A stretch of 64,000 bases of DNA from UBA5216 sp043743335 (GCA_043743335.1 JAYTWR010000064.1:4943-68942), one strand, 5' to 3'. Counted from the stretch's first letter, positions 9,413 to 18,058 are shown. Notes: generated by a model not told the origin, from the letters alone. Made by a program: numbers and translations.

Positions 9413-10054
9413 TTAAACCGCGCGACCGTCGTAGCGCGTGACGCCTACATCCGCCAAATGCGCCACGTCACCCCAGTCGATTTCGCTCCAGTCCTCGCCG
9501 TCGAGGCGAAACGTGTTCAAGCTCGCATTCAACAGCGGCGCTTCACGCTTGGCTTGCAGCGGCATCTTGTGCGCTGCGCGATGCAGCGTATCCAGCACCA
9601 GGCCATGTGTGACCACCACGACGCTGGCCCCCAGGTGTGCGCGCGCGATACCGTTTAAGCAGGTGAGGCTGCGCTCGTAAAACTGCCGCGGACTCTCACC
9701 ACCCGGCACGGCGTAATCCGGATCACGACGCGAAAATTGCGCATGCGCCTCTGGATGGCGCTGCGCCATTTCATCGTATGTCATGCCTTCCAGTATGCCA
9801 AAGGTGCGTTCGCGCAACGCTGGCTCGCGGCGGATTGCGCGGCCACTGGCGCGCGATATTGCCGCAGCGGTGTCCCACGCGCGCGATAAGTCGCTGCTGT
9901 AAAGCGCCACAAACGGGTGATCGGCCAGCCGCGCGCCGACGGCCTCGGCCTGAGCGCGCCCTATATCCGACAGCGGCGTGTCGGTTTGCCCCTGCATGCG
10001 GCGCTCGCGGTTCCACGCGGTTTCACCGTGACGTATCAAAATCAGTTCAGTCAT
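9413..10054 (-). CDS. Histidine phosphatase family protein (phosphoglycerate mutase-like)
   Basis: A 213-residue member of the histidine phosphatase superfamily. The RHGET signature with the phosphate-accepting His is at residues 8-12, followed by RMQGQTDTPLSDIG typical of cofactor-dependent phosphoglycerate mutase relatives (GpmB, CobC). The second His is in VVVTHGLVLDTL. The family acts on small phosphorylated metabolites, and I cannot choose a substrate. It leads the three-gene run with the hydrolase and aminopeptidase. An interspersed A+T-rich element sits in its leader. Confidence 0.88.
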   Translation of the reverse strand: MTELILIRHGETAWNRERRMQGQTDTPLSDIGRAQAEAVGARLADHPFVALYSSDLSRAWDTAAAISRASGRAIRREPALRERTFGILEGMTYDEMAQRHPEAHAQFSRRDPDYAVPGGESPRQFYERSLTCLNGIARAHLGASVVVVTHGLVLDTLHRAAHKMPLQAKREAPLLNASLNTFRLDGEDWSEIDWGDVAHLADVGVTRYDGRAV

Positions 10055-10070
10055 GCTTCCATCGGCTTCT

Positions 10071-10100
10071 AAAAATAATCGTTTAAAATCAACTAGTTAC
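10071..10100 (-). repeat. A+T-rich interspersed element between the coiled-coil and phosphatase genes
   Basis: Minus-strand reading GTAACTAGTTGATTTTAAA, then CGATTATTTTT. It begins one base after the TGA stop of the coiled-coil gene and ends about 17 bases before the phosphatase ATG. This is one of the best matches to the consensus. Confidence 0.85.
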
Positions 10101-10101
10101 A

Positions 10102-10788
10102 TCAGAATGGCAATAAGCCGCGCCGGGGCGGATTCTGCTTGTCTTGCTCGCGCTTGGTTTGCGTTTCAGCGCGCTCGATTTCCTGCTGCTCGCGCAGTTT
10201 ACGCGCCTGTTCGCGCTCGGCAGCGGTTTGTTCTTTTTGCACGGCCTGCGCCGCGCGGGCTTCTTCGCCGCGTGCGGCGGCCGCTGCGCGGTCGGGCGCT
10301 TCTGCCCGATTTTTGGCGTCGCGCGCGGCTTGAGCGGCGGATTTCTTTTCCGCGTCTGCGCGCTGCGCCTTGTCCGCCTGCGCTTGCCGCTGCGCGCGTT
10401 CTTGATCGCGAACTGCACGCGCCTTAGCCTGCTCGGCGCGTATCGCGTCGCCGCGTGCCTTGGCTGCTGCGGCCTCGGGCGCTTCGAGCTGGGCCAATGA
10501 TTCCTGATGGGTTTTCACCGCAGCCTGACTGCGAGTCAGATCGCTTTGACTGATGCGCACGCGGCTGCTGGCGTTATCAATTTTGGCTTTGTCACCGCTC
10601 TTGCGGATGTCTTCGAGCGCGCGCCGGTCGCGCTTTAACTGAGCGCGATCCTTTTCCACTTGCTGGCGCGCGGCCGCTATTTTCGCCTGCACGTCGGCCT
10701 TGCCTGCGGCAGGCACGGGCGTCTGCGCGGCAACGTAGCCGGCCAGCAGCATTCCTGCGAGCCCATAAATAATGAATCGTCGGACCAT
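10102..10788 (-). CDS. Secreted alanine/lysine-rich coiled-coil protein of unknown function
   Basis: A 228-residue protein with a signal peptide at about residues 1-21 (MVRRFIIYGLAG, cleavage near VAAQ). The rest is dominated by A, E, K, Q and R in long helical, coiled-coil-like stretches (QQVEKDRAQLKRDRRALEDI and later A/Q/R-rich repeats), ending in PPRRGLLPF. No enzymatic motif is seen. A periplasmic or envelope-associated structural role is possible but not shown. It lies upstream of the phosphatase on the same strand and is divergent from the TauE/SafE gene. Confidence 0.75.
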   Translation of the reverse strand: MVRRFIIYGLAGMLLAGYVAAQTPVPAAGKADVQAKIAAARQQVEKDRAQLKRDRRALEDIRKSGDKAKIDNASSRVRISQSDLTRSQAAVKTHQESLAQLEAPEAAAAKARGDAIRAEQAKARAVRDQERAQRQAQADKAQRADAEKKSAAQAARDAKNRAEAPDRAAAAARGEEARAAQAVQKEQTAAEREQARKLREQQEIERAETQTKREQDKQNPPRRGLLPF

Positions 10789-10880
10789 GGTGTGTCAGAT
10801 AGAGAAAGCAACACGATTAACGCGCGACCTGCGGTTTGCGTTAACGCGTCATTGTAACGGTTCTGGGTATACTTCCCGCC

Positions 10881-11627
10881 ATGCCCGCCATGCCCTCCAT
10901 TGAAATTCTGGTTTTCGTCCCGCTGATCCTGCTGATGGCCTATGTGATTTTTGGCATCTCTGGCTTTGGCTCGACCTTGATTGCGGTACCGCTGCTGGCG
11001 CATTTGCTGCCGCTGAAATTCGTGATCCCGATGGTGGTGCTGCTGGATTGCGTGGGTGCCACCAGCATGGGACTTAAATTGCGCGCCGACGTGTGGAAGC
11101 CCGAGTTCTTACCCCTGCTGCCGTTTTTGCTGATTGGCTTGTTCGCTGGCGCGTTTGTGCTGCTGAACCTTTCTGCGCAATGGCTGCTGCTGGGATTGGG
11201 CATTTTCGTGCTGCTGTTCGGTATCAATTACATCCTTAAACGCCAGGCATCGATACACTTGCCGCGCTGGGCCGCAGCGCCGGTTGGCTTGTTCGCGGGT
11301 GCCACATCATCGGCGCTGGGCGTAGGTGGCCCGATCTATGTGTTTTATTTCACTGCGCGCGGCGGTACGCCCGAGCAAATACGCGCTACCGTGCCGGTGG
11401 TGTTTTCGTTCACCACCGTGGCGCGCATTGCGATTTTCGCCGGCGTCGGGTTAATCAACATGCCAGTGTTGATCGCTGCGGCGGCGTTGTTGCCGGTGAT
11501 GCTGCTGGGCCTGTGGTGCGGCAACCGGTTGCACGGAAAATTGTCGCGCGACCAAGCGGTGCGCATCGTCGGCGGCTTGCTGCTGGTGAGCGGTACGTCG
11601 CTGCTGGTGCGGGCGCTGGCAACGTAG
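10881..11627 (+). CDS. TauE/SafE family inner-membrane anion permease
   Basis: A 248-residue hydrophobic protein with about eight membrane segments and the repeated SafE signatures (YVIFGISGFGSTLIAVPLLA in the first half, AGATSSALGVGGPIYVFYF in the second). The family exports sulfite, sulfoacetate or related organosulfur anions. Start codons at 10881 and 10890 are both possible; the family's hydrophobic start fits either. A TATACT hexamer at 10868-10873 is close to the start, but no good -35 is seen. The gene converges with the cyclase gene. Confidence 0.88.
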   Translation: MPAMPSIEILVFVPLILLMAYVIFGISGFGSTLIAVPLLAHLLPLKFVIPMVVLLDCVGATSMGLKLRADVWKPEFLPLLPFLLIGLFAGAFVLLNLSAQWLLLGLGIFVLLFGINYILKRQASIHLPRWAAAPVGLFAGATSSALGVGGPIYVFYFTARGGTPEQIRATVPVVFSFTTVARIAIFAGVGLINMPVLIAAAALLPVMLLGLWCGNRLHGKLSRDQAVRIVGGLLLVSGTSLLVRALAT

Positions 11628-11651
11628 CGCGATCACCAGCACCCGTCTGCG

Positions 11652-12746
11652 CTAAGTCGTTGCGCCACCCTGTATCAGCACCTGCACAAAGCGGCGAATG
11701 CTGACATTGCTTTGCGGGGTAACCGAGGTGAATTCAATACCCGCCAGCCGCTGCCCGTCGCGCTCGATCATGCGCCGCACGCGCGCGTAAAGGTCTGTTG
11801 CGGTGCTGCCCACCAACGCTAAATTCACGTCGAGCTTGATATCGGCCTGCGGCGGCACTTCAATGTCCAGCGCAGCCAGCACGCCTTCGTAACTGATATC
11901 AAGAATGGTGCCGCCATACGATTGCGGTGCCACGGATTTGCCGCGCAACAACTGAAAGTGAAACGGCAGGTGGGTTTCAACACGCGGGCTCTTGCGGATT
12001 TCCTGACGCGGCACGACTTTGTGCGCCGACGGAATGCCGAGCACTTCATATAGATTCACCGGCTGCTTTTTACCCTTGACGTAGACATCCATCGGCGCAC
12101 CAGCAGTGACGTAATCGCGCACGCCTTGCCACGTCACCTCGCTCATCAAAATCTGTCCGCGCAAGCTGTAGGCTTCAATGCGCGACGCAAGGTTCACTTC
12201 TTCGCCGATCACGGTGTACTCGGCATGGATTTCCGAACCCAAGACGCCCGCCATGACAGTACCGGTGTTAATGCCGATGCCCATGTGCAGCTCCGGCAGC
12301 CCGGCGGACTTGAACTGCTTGTTCAACTCGAACAGCGCTATCTGCATGTCCACTGCGCAAGCCACCGCGCGGGTGACGTCATCGTCGTGCCCGATCGGCG
12401 CACCAAACAGCACCATGATCGCATCGCCGATGAATTTGTCGATGGTGCCGCCGTGTTGATGCGCGACTTCACTCATGCGCACCAGATAACGGTTCAGCGC
12501 TTCGAGTAATTCCGGTATCGGGTGCGATTCGAGAATGGCGGTGAACCCGCGCAAATCCGTGAACAAGATCGACACCACACGCGGTGCAAAACCACCGTCG
12601 CCGCTGTGCCCCATGGCGTTATACACGGCCGCCGTGAGCGCGGCTTCGAGCCGTTGCCGCACTGCCGGCGGCAACGGCGCGGCATTTTCCCCGTCAAGCA
12701 GGGATTGAATGCTTTGCAGCATCTGGGCGGGTGTCGGCGTGTTCAT
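11652..12746 (-). CDS. Class III nucleotide cyclase fused to a PilZ domain
   Basis: A 364-residue soluble protein. Residues about 55-235 form a class III adenylate/guanylate cyclase domain: metal Asp in VSILFTDLRGF, substrate Lys in TIDKFIGDAIMVLFGAP, and the transition-state Asn/Arg in VNLASRIEA. The position before it reads VIGEE, so the usual substrate-specifying Asp is Glu. Residues about 260-364 are a PilZ c-di-GMP domain: RKSPRVETHLPF supplies the basic RxxxR-like motif and DISYEGV the D/NxSxxG motif. The start at 12746 leaves 73 bases after the aminotransferase stop. It probably links c-di-GMP sensing to cAMP or cGMP production (inference). Confidence 0.88.
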   Translation of the reverse strand: MNTPTPAQMLQSIQSLLDGENAAPLPPAVRQRLEAALTAAVYNAMGHSGDGGFAPRVVSILFTDLRGFTAILESHPIPELLEALNRYLVRMSEVAHQHGGTIDKFIGDAIMVLFGAPIGHDDDVTRAVACAVDMQIALFELNKQFKSAGLPELHMGIGINTGTVMAGVLGSEIHAEYTVIGEEVNLASRIEAYSLRGQILMSEVTWQGVRDYVTAGAPMDVYVKGKKQPVNLYEVLGIPSAHKVVPRQEIRKSPRVETHLPFHFQLLRGKSVAPQSYGGTILDISYEGVLAALDIEVPPQADIKLDVNLALVGSTATDLYARVRRMIERDGQRLAGIEFTSVTPQSNVSIRRFVQVLIQGGATT

Positions 12747-12819
12747 TGTGGGTTTGCGATTGCCGCAGTCAAACGCATGGGGCGGCGTTACGGCGCAGGC
12801 AGCAGGCCTCCTGCCGATG

Positions 12820-14022
12820 TTACACCGGCACGCCGCGCCGCGTATCAAGATACCCGGCGATGCGCCGCACGCCTTCGCGCAGGCGCTCCACTGGCCTTGT
12901 GTAGGCAAAACGCACATGCTCACGTGCGCGGTGTGCGCCAAAATCAATGCCGGGCGTGATGGCCACGCCGGCAACTTCCAGCAAATCGAGCGCGAAGACG
13001 TGACTGTCTTGAATCAATTTCGAACAATCCGCGTACACATAAAACGCGCCGGGTGGCGTGTGCGGAATGCCAAACCCCAGATCGCGCAAAGCAGGCACAA
13101 GGTAATCGCGCCGCCGCCGGAATTCGTCGCGCCGCGCTTCGCACACCGCCAGCGTTTCCGGTTCAAACGCCACCAGCGCCGCCAACTGTGCGGGCGTGGG
13201 CGCGGACAGGTAAATATTCTGCGACAGCTTGTCGATTTCGCGCACATAGCGTTGCGGCACGACCATCCAGCCCAAACGCCAACCCGTCATACAAAAATAT
13301 TTGGAAAAGCTGTTGATTACAAATACGTTGTCGCCAGCGTCCACGGCGGTTTGCGCCGCGCCCTCATACACCAGCCCGTGGTAAATCTCATCGACGATCA
13401 AGACGCCGCCACGCGCTTGCGCGCCTGCAGCCATGGCCGCTATGTCTGACGGCGTAATCAGCGTGCCAGTGGGGTTCGACGGTGTAGCCACCAGTGCTGC
13501 GACGGTGCGCTCGCCCCAATGCTTTTCAATCAAGCCGGGCGTGAGCTGGTAGTGCGTATCGGGGCCGACGGGGATGCCCACCGCCTCGCCCTCCATCATG
13601 CGCACGAAATGCCGGTTGGCAGGGTAGCCGGGGTCGGCCATCAACACTTGGTCGCCGGGATTCACCAGCGTGGATATCGCCAGCAACAAAGCGCCCGACG
13701 AGCCCGAAGTAATCACCACGCGCGACGCATCCAGTGTCACACCGTAACGCGTGCGATAAAAGCCGGCGACGGCGGCGCGCAGCTCGGGAATGCCGAGCGC
13801 TGGCGTATAGAACAGCTCGCCCTGCGCCAGCGCCTTGATGCCCGCCTCGCAAACGGCGCGCGGCGTCGGAAAATCCGGCTCGCCGATTTCCATGTGCACA
13901 ATGTCGCGCCCTTGCGCCTCAAGCGCCTGCGCGCGGGCGAGCAACGCCATCACATGAAAAGGTTCAATGCCGCGCATGCGCTGCGCGAGCGGTGTAAGTG
14001 GTGCAAGTGGCGGCGTCGGCAT
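12820..14022 (-). CDS. Class I/II pyridoxal-phosphate aminotransferase
   Basis: A 400-residue fold-type I aminotransferase of the aspartate aminotransferase superfamily. The PLP lysine is in NSFSKYFCMTGWRLGW, the ring-stacking and phosphate-binding segments SGSSGAL and PSNPTG are in place, and the carboxylate Arg is in FAYTRP. Proteins of this kind are often annotated alanine or aspartate transaminases; substrate is not settled here. ATG at 14022 is preferred, with a GTG at 14025 directly upstream. The start overlaps the stop of a 46-codon reading frame by one base (TGATG), suggesting translational coupling. Confidence 0.92.
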   Translation of the reverse strand: MPTPPLAPLTPLAQRMRGIEPFHVMALLARAQALEAQGRDIVHMEIGEPDFPTPRAVCEAGIKALAQGELFYTPALGIPELRAAVAGFYRTRYGVTLDASRVVITSGSSGALLLAISTLVNPGDQVLMADPGYPANRHFVRMMEGEAVGIPVGPDTHYQLTPGLIEKHWGERTVAALVATPSNPTGTLITPSDIAAMAAGAQARGGVLIVDEIYHGLVYEGAAQTAVDAGDNVFVINSFSKYFCMTGWRLGWMVVPQRYVREIDKLSQNIYLSAPTPAQLAALVAFEPETLAVCEARRDEFRRRRDYLVPALRDLGFGIPHTPPGAFYVYADCSKLIQDSHVFALDLLEVAGVAITPGIDFGAHRAREHVRFAYTRPVERLREGVRRIAGYLDTRRGVPV

Positions 14023-14162
14023 CACTGCGGCGAACTGCGAAGCGGAATGGCACCCTGTCGGGTTTCAACGTACACATCGCGCGTGTGCAGGCCACCGGCC
14101 AGCGTCGGCAGGGCTTCGCGGATCAGCGCGTTGGTGTTGTTGCCACAGGTGAAACTAGTCAT
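14022..14162 (-). CDS. Small reading frame coupled to the aminotransferase
   Basis: A 46-residue reading frame (MTSFTCGNNTNALIREALP at its start) that I do not recognise. It ends in TGATG, sharing one base with the aminotransferase start. Its ATG is at the edge of an A+T-rich interspersed element (14161-14193), so the element may supply its leader. It could be a real small protein, a coupling leader, or the remnant of a larger gene. Confidence 0.35.
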   Translation of the reverse strand: MTSFTCGNNTNALIREALPTLAGGLHTRDVYVETRQGAIPLRSSPQ

Positions 14163-14193
14163 AACTAATTGATTTTATTGAGTTTATTGATTT
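14161..14193 (+). repeat. A+T-rich interspersed element upstream of the small frame
   Basis: Reads ATAACTAATTGATTTTATTG, then AGTTTATTGATTTTT. It fills the gap between the DoxX remnant's stop and the ATG of the 46-codon frame. Confidence 0.8.
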
Positions 14194-14354
14194 TTATGAA
14201 TCATCATCCGCATCGACACTGAGCGCGCCGCTGCCCAAACCCACCACCATGCACAGCGCGCCGATGATCGCCAAGTTTTTGACGAAAGGAACGCCAGCAA
14301 AATACGCCCCAGCAGCGGCGCATACGATTTCGACAGGTGATTAAAAAAACGCAA
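14194..14354 (-). pseudogene. DoxX family remnant with internal deletion
   Basis: On the minus strand AGGAG is followed by TTG and a DoxX-like N-terminus (RFFNHLSKSYAPLLGRILLA). After 21 codons the frame shifts directly into a DoxX-like C-terminus (GVPFVKNLAIIGALCMVVG, then LGSGALSVD) ending at 14194. A normal DoxX protein has about 130-150 residues with four membrane segments; the middle two or so are missing. This is therefore a deleted, frame-shifted remnant of a DoxX quinol oxidase subunit-like membrane protein. Confidence 0.7.
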
Positions 14355-14654
14355 GGGATTCTCCTGTAAGTGGCGGCGACCTCACCATCGCACCCCCAAT
14401 GACACCGGGTATTGACGCCGCGCCGCGCGGGATAGAGACTTGAAACGGAACGCCGTTAGTTTCTCATATTCTGGAAAACGCTTTGGCATCTTCACCTTGC
14501 CAGCGGACAGCACTGAGCGTTTGGCTTGCGGCGGAACGCGGTAATCTGTGCGATTATTCGCAAAAGAAAAGGCCCGTCGCAGGGCAATAAAATAATTCAA
14601 TAAAATCAATTAGTTAGATTTTCATTCTTTCCCAGCCTTCGCAAAGGAACTGTC
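14355..14654. other. Gap with no convincing gene
   Basis: About 300 bases between the DoxX remnant and the GMC-type dehydrogenase operon. A 75-codon minus-strand frame (14382-14609) has no recognisable domain or ribosome-binding site. The right end holds an interspersed element and must contain the promoter of the dehydrogenase operon. Confidence 0.5.
14587..14617 (-). repeat. A+T-rich interspersed element upstream of the dehydrogenase operon
   Basis: Minus-strand reading CTAACTAATTGATTTTATTG, then AATTATTTTATT. It lies about 38 bases before the ATG of the small subunit gene. Confidence 0.85.
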
Positions 14655-15305
14655 ATGTCAAACCCGCACGCCTACAGCTATCTCACCTTGCCTGAAATCC
14701 GCTTTCTCGACGCTGCAGTATCGCGGCTGATTCCTGCCGATGATCTCGGGCCGGGGGCGAAAGAGGCAGACGTGACGTATTACATCGATCAGCAACTCTC
14801 CAGCGTGTGGGGTACGCACGGACGTAACTATCGCCAAGGGCCGTGGCGGGAAGGCACCCCGCAACAGGGCTTTCAATCGAGGCTCATCCCGCAGGAGATT
14901 TACCGCGTGGGCATCCGCGACACCAACGACTATTGCATCAATCAATACGGCAAAAATTTTGAATTCCTCAAAGGCGAGCAGCAGGATGAAGTGTTGAAAG
15001 CGCTCGAAGTCGGCAAGGTTGATCTCACCCATGTGTCGGCAAAACTCTTTTTTGACATCCTCTGGCGTAACACCGAAGAAGGCTTTTTTGCCGACCCTAT
15101 GTACGGCGGCAACAAAGACAAAGTGGGCTGGAAGCTGGTGGGCTTTCCCGGCGTGGGCGGCAGCGATTACAACGCGCTGCTCGACAGTGACGCGCCCTAT
15201 CGTGCCGACCCGGTGAGCATTCTCGACATTCAGCAAGGCAAGGCTAAACTCGATCCGCAAGGCTACGTCAAATACGTGAAGCAGCAAGCCGCGAAGGGCA
15301 AATAA
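14655..15305 (+). CDS. Gluconate 2-dehydrogenase subunit 3 family protein
   Basis: A 216-residue small subunit of the family that pairs with membrane-associated FAD-dependent GMC dehydrogenases (gluconate, sorbitol or related). Typical segments are LTLPEIRFLDAAVSRLIP near the start, and the aromatic FFADPMYGGNKDKVGWKLVG with the conserved GFPG. Family members often carry a twin-arginine signal that exports both subunits; I see none here (MSNPHAYSYL start). AAGGA precedes the ATG at 14655. The large subunit follows after two bases. Confidence 0.88.
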   Translation: MSNPHAYSYLTLPEIRFLDAAVSRLIPADDLGPGAKEADVTYYIDQQLSSVWGTHGRNYRQGPWREGTPQQGFQSRLIPQEIYRVGIRDTNDYCINQYGKNFEFLKGEQQDEVLKALEVGKVDLTHVSAKLFFDILWRNTEEGFFADPMYGGNKDKVGWKLVGFPGVGGSDYNALLDSDAPYRADPVSILDIQQGKAKLDPQGYVKYVKQQAAKGK

Positions 15306-15307
15306 GC

Positions 15308-17071
15308 ATGAGCATCACCCGATTGAAACCGGTGGACGCAGTGGTCGTAGGCACCGGCGTCACCGGTTCGATTATCGCGATGGAGCTGGTCAGCGCTGGT
15401 CTCAAGGTGGTGAATCTCGAACGCGGCCGCATGATCGACCCGCAGCACGATTTCGCCATGCCGTACGTTCATGACGAGCTCAAGTTTGACCGCCACAGCG
15501 ATATTTTTCAGGACTTGTCGCGCGAAACTATTACCTTTCGCAACCACGGTAACGAAACCGCGCTACCCATGCGCGAGTTGGGGTCCTTCAAACCCGGTGA
15601 AATTGTCGGCGGCACGGCAGCGCACTGGGGTTGTCACGCACGGCGTTTTTTGCCCGACGATTTTGTGTTGCACAGCAAAACCGCGCAGCGCTACGGCAAA
15701 AAATTCATGCCGCAAGACAGCACCATTCAGGATTGGGGCGTGACCTACGACGAACTAGAGCCGTACTACGACCAGTTCGAAAACATTTACGGCGTCGGTG
15801 GTAGAGCCGGCAATATCGAGGGTGTGAAGCAGGCAGGCGGCAACCCGTTTGAAGGCGCGCGCGCGCGTGAGTTTCCCAACCCGCAAACGCGGCGTACGCC
15901 GCAGGGCGAAATGTTCGCCAAGGCCGCCGCATCATTAGGCTATACGCCGTTTCAAAATCCGGCGGCCGCAATGACGCAGCCGTTTGTAAACCTCTACAAA
16001 CAGCACCTCGGTGCCTGCATGAGTGGCGGCTTTTGCGGCTCGCACGTGTGCTCGCAGGGCGCAAAGGCCAGCCCGCTGTCGGCCGTGATTCCGGCGCTGC
16101 TGAAGCAAGAGAACTACGAGCTGCGCCCGCTGTGCAATGTGATCAAAATCAATAAAGATTCTGACGGCAAACGCGCCACCGGCGTTACGTACATTGACTC
16201 ACGCGGGCGCATGGTCGAGCAGCCCGCGGATATTGTGGTGCTCGCCACCTACACCTTTAACAACAACCGCTTAATGCTGCTGTCGGGCATCGGCAAGCCG
16301 TACGATCCGGTTAGCGGAACCGGCGTGATTGGCCGCAACTATTCGTATCAAACCGGTGGCAAGGTGTCGGTGTTTTTCGACGACCAGGAATTCAATCCTT
16401 TCATCGGCGGTGGCATGGTCGGCACCTGCATCGATGATTTCAACAGTGACAATTTTGATCACAGCGCGCTGGGCTTTGTCGGCGGCTCGTACATCGCCGT
16501 GCAAAGCAATGGTGCTACGCCGATCAAATCCAAGCTGTTGCCGCCGGGCGCGCCGCGCTGGGGTGCCGACTGGAAAGCCGCTGCGGCAAAATACTACCGG
16601 CGTTCGTTCCAGATTTCGTATCACGCTTCGTGCATGAGTTACCGACAGCACTATCTTGATCTTGACCCGACGTATCGCGATGCAAACGGCTTGCCGCTGT
16701 TGCGTATGACTTTCGACTGGCATCAAAACGAGCAAAAGGTGGCGCACTTTATGCGCGACAAATGCCACGACATCGCCAAGGCGATGAACCCCAGCAAAAT
16801 CGGCGTCAACACGCCACCCGCCAAATACTCCATCGTGCCGTATCAAAGCACGCACAACATCGGTGGCGTGGTGATGGGCGCTGACCCCGCCACCAGCGCG
16901 GTCAACAAGTATTTGCAGTCGTGGGACGCGCACAATGTGTTTGTGGTGGGCGGCAGCGCCTTCCCGCAAAACGCCGCGAACCCGCCCACTGGAACTATCG
17001 GCATGCTGGCCTGTTGGGCAGCCGACGGCATCAAGGATATCTACCTCAAGCGGCAGGGGCCGATGGTTTGA
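15308..17071 (+). CDS. GMC family FAD-dependent oxidoreductase, large subunit
   Basis: A 587-residue flavoprotein. The FAD-binding motif VVGTGVTGS is near residue 12 and ERGR follows at the end of the second strand. The C-terminal catalytic region includes STHNIGG (active-site His) and NPPTGTIG. It should oxidise a sugar acid, sugar or alcohol and pass electrons through the small subunit to a cytochrome. The usual third subunit, a multi-haem cytochrome c, is absent downstream: a 2-hydroxyacid dehydrogenase follows instead. The electron acceptor must be encoded elsewhere, or differs. Confidence 0.9.
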   Translation: MSITRLKPVDAVVVGTGVTGSIIAMELVSAGLKVVNLERGRMIDPQHDFAMPYVHDELKFDRHSDIFQDLSRETITFRNHGNETALPMRELGSFKPGEIVGGTAAHWGCHARRFLPDDFVLHSKTAQRYGKKFMPQDSTIQDWGVTYDELEPYYDQFENIYGVGGRAGNIEGVKQAGGNPFEGARAREFPNPQTRRTPQGEMFAKAAASLGYTPFQNPAAAMTQPFVNLYKQHLGACMSGGFCGSHVCSQGAKASPLSAVIPALLKQENYELRPLCNVIKINKDSDGKRATGVTYIDSRGRMVEQPADIVVLATYTFNNNRLMLLSGIGKPYDPVSGTGVIGRNYSYQTGGKVSVFFDDQEFNPFIGGGMVGTCIDDFNSDNFDHSALGFVGGSYIAVQSNGATPIKSKLLPPGAPRWGADWKAAAAKYYRRSFQISYHASCMSYRQHYLDLDPTYRDANGLPLLRMTFDWHQNEQKVAHFMRDKCHDIAKAMNPSKIGVNTPPAKYSIVPYQSTHNIGGVVMGADPATSAVNKYLQSWDAHNVFVVGGSAFPQNAANPPTGTIGMLACWAADGIKDIYLKRQGPMV

Positions 17072-17087
17072 TGCAATCCCGCGGTTG

Positions 17088-18029
17088 ATGAAACCTGAAA
17101 TCGTCGTCCTGAAAGCCCTTTACGAACCGACGCTGGCCGCGCTACAGCGTGATTTCACGGTACATCTGGCGTATCAAGCGCCCAACGTTCTCGCCTATCT
17201 GCGCCAGCATTGCACCCATGCCCGCGCCGCCATTTCCACCACGACTGCCGAAGTCACCCGCGCGCATTTTGCCGCGTTGCCCAAGCTCGAACTGCTGGCG
17301 TGCTACGGGCCATACGTCACGCTGATTGATCTGGCCGCGGCTAACGATCACAAAGTCATCGTCACGAATACACCCGATGCCACCGCCGCGCCGGTGGCGG
17401 ATTTGACGATGGGCTTGATCGTTGCCGTGATGCGCCGCATCTGCGAAGCCGATCGTTTTGTGCGCACAGGCGCATGGGCGACGCACCTGTTTCCGCCGGG
17501 CACGGAGGTGCGCGGCAAAACCTGTGGCATCGTCGGCATGGGCCGCATCGGACGCGAGATTGCCGTGCGCGCCACGAGCTTCGGCATGAAGATTTGTTAC
17601 TTTGGCCCGCGTCGCAAAGACGATGTGGCTTGGCCGTACTTCGACAACCTTGAAGCCTTGGCGCGTGAAGCCGATTGTCTTGTCGTCACCTGCGCACTCA
17701 CGCCGCAAACACGCAACCTCATCGACGCGCGCATCCTCGCTGCGCTCGGCGCGAAAGGTTATCTGGTCAACATCGCACGCGGCGCTATCGTTAACGAGCC
17801 CGCGTTAATCCAGGCGCTCACCGCTAAGCAAATCGCCGGTGCGGCACTCGATGTTTTTGCCGACGAACCCAACGTGCCCACCGAACTCTTGAGTATGGAT
17901 AACGTCGTGCTAGCGCCGCACATGGGCACCGGCACGCATGAAGTGCGCGAAGGCCGCAGCGAGACATTGCTGCACGATGTCAGGGCGTATTTTGCCGGGA
18001 CGCGTTTGCGGCACGCCATCGGCACATAG
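17088..18029 (+). CDS. D-isomer-specific 2-hydroxyacid dehydrogenase
   Basis: A 313-residue NAD(P)H-dependent dehydrogenase of the glyoxylate/hydroxypyruvate reductase type. The Rossmann motif GIVGMGRIG is near residue 147, and the catalytic Arg, Glu and His are in NIARGAIVNE, FADEPNVP and LAPHMGTGTHE. The start at 17088 is 16 bases after the GMC gene stop, so the two are likely cotranscribed. A reductase for 2-keto acids next to a GMC dehydrogenase fits a sugar acid oxidation pathway (inference). Confidence 0.92.
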   Translation: MKPEIVVLKALYEPTLAALQRDFTVHLAYQAPNVLAYLRQHCTHARAAISTTTAEVTRAHFAALPKLELLACYGPYVTLIDLAAANDHKVIVTNTPDATAAPVADLTMGLIVAVMRRICEADRFVRTGAWATHLFPPGTEVRGKTCGIVGMGRIGREIAVRATSFGMKICYFGPRRKDDVAWPYFDNLEALAREADCLVVTCALTPQTRNLIDARILAALGAKGYLVNIARGAIVNEPALIQALTAKQIAGAALDVFADEPNVPTELLSMDNVVLAPHMGTGTHEVREGRSETLLHDVRAYFAGTRLRHAIGT

Positions 18030-18031
18030 AA

Positions 18032-18058
18032 TCTAACCATTTGATTTTAAATGGTTAT
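18032..18058. repeat. Interspersed element with perfect inverted repeat between convergent genes
   Basis: AACCATTT and AAATGGTT are perfect inverted arms around GATTTT. The whole resembles the interspersed element (TTGATTTTAAATGGTTAT against TTGATTTTAAATGATTAT), and starts two bases after the dehydrogenase stop. It could act as a weak hairpin between convergent genes. Confidence 0.65.

Noticed and set aside
10868..10881. TATACT as a -10 promoter box for the TauE/SafE gene
   Set aside because: No acceptable -35 at the right distance, and it is too close to the start codon.
14382..14609. A 75-codon minus-strand frame
   Set aside because: No ribosome-binding site, homology or coupling; its start overlaps an interspersed element.
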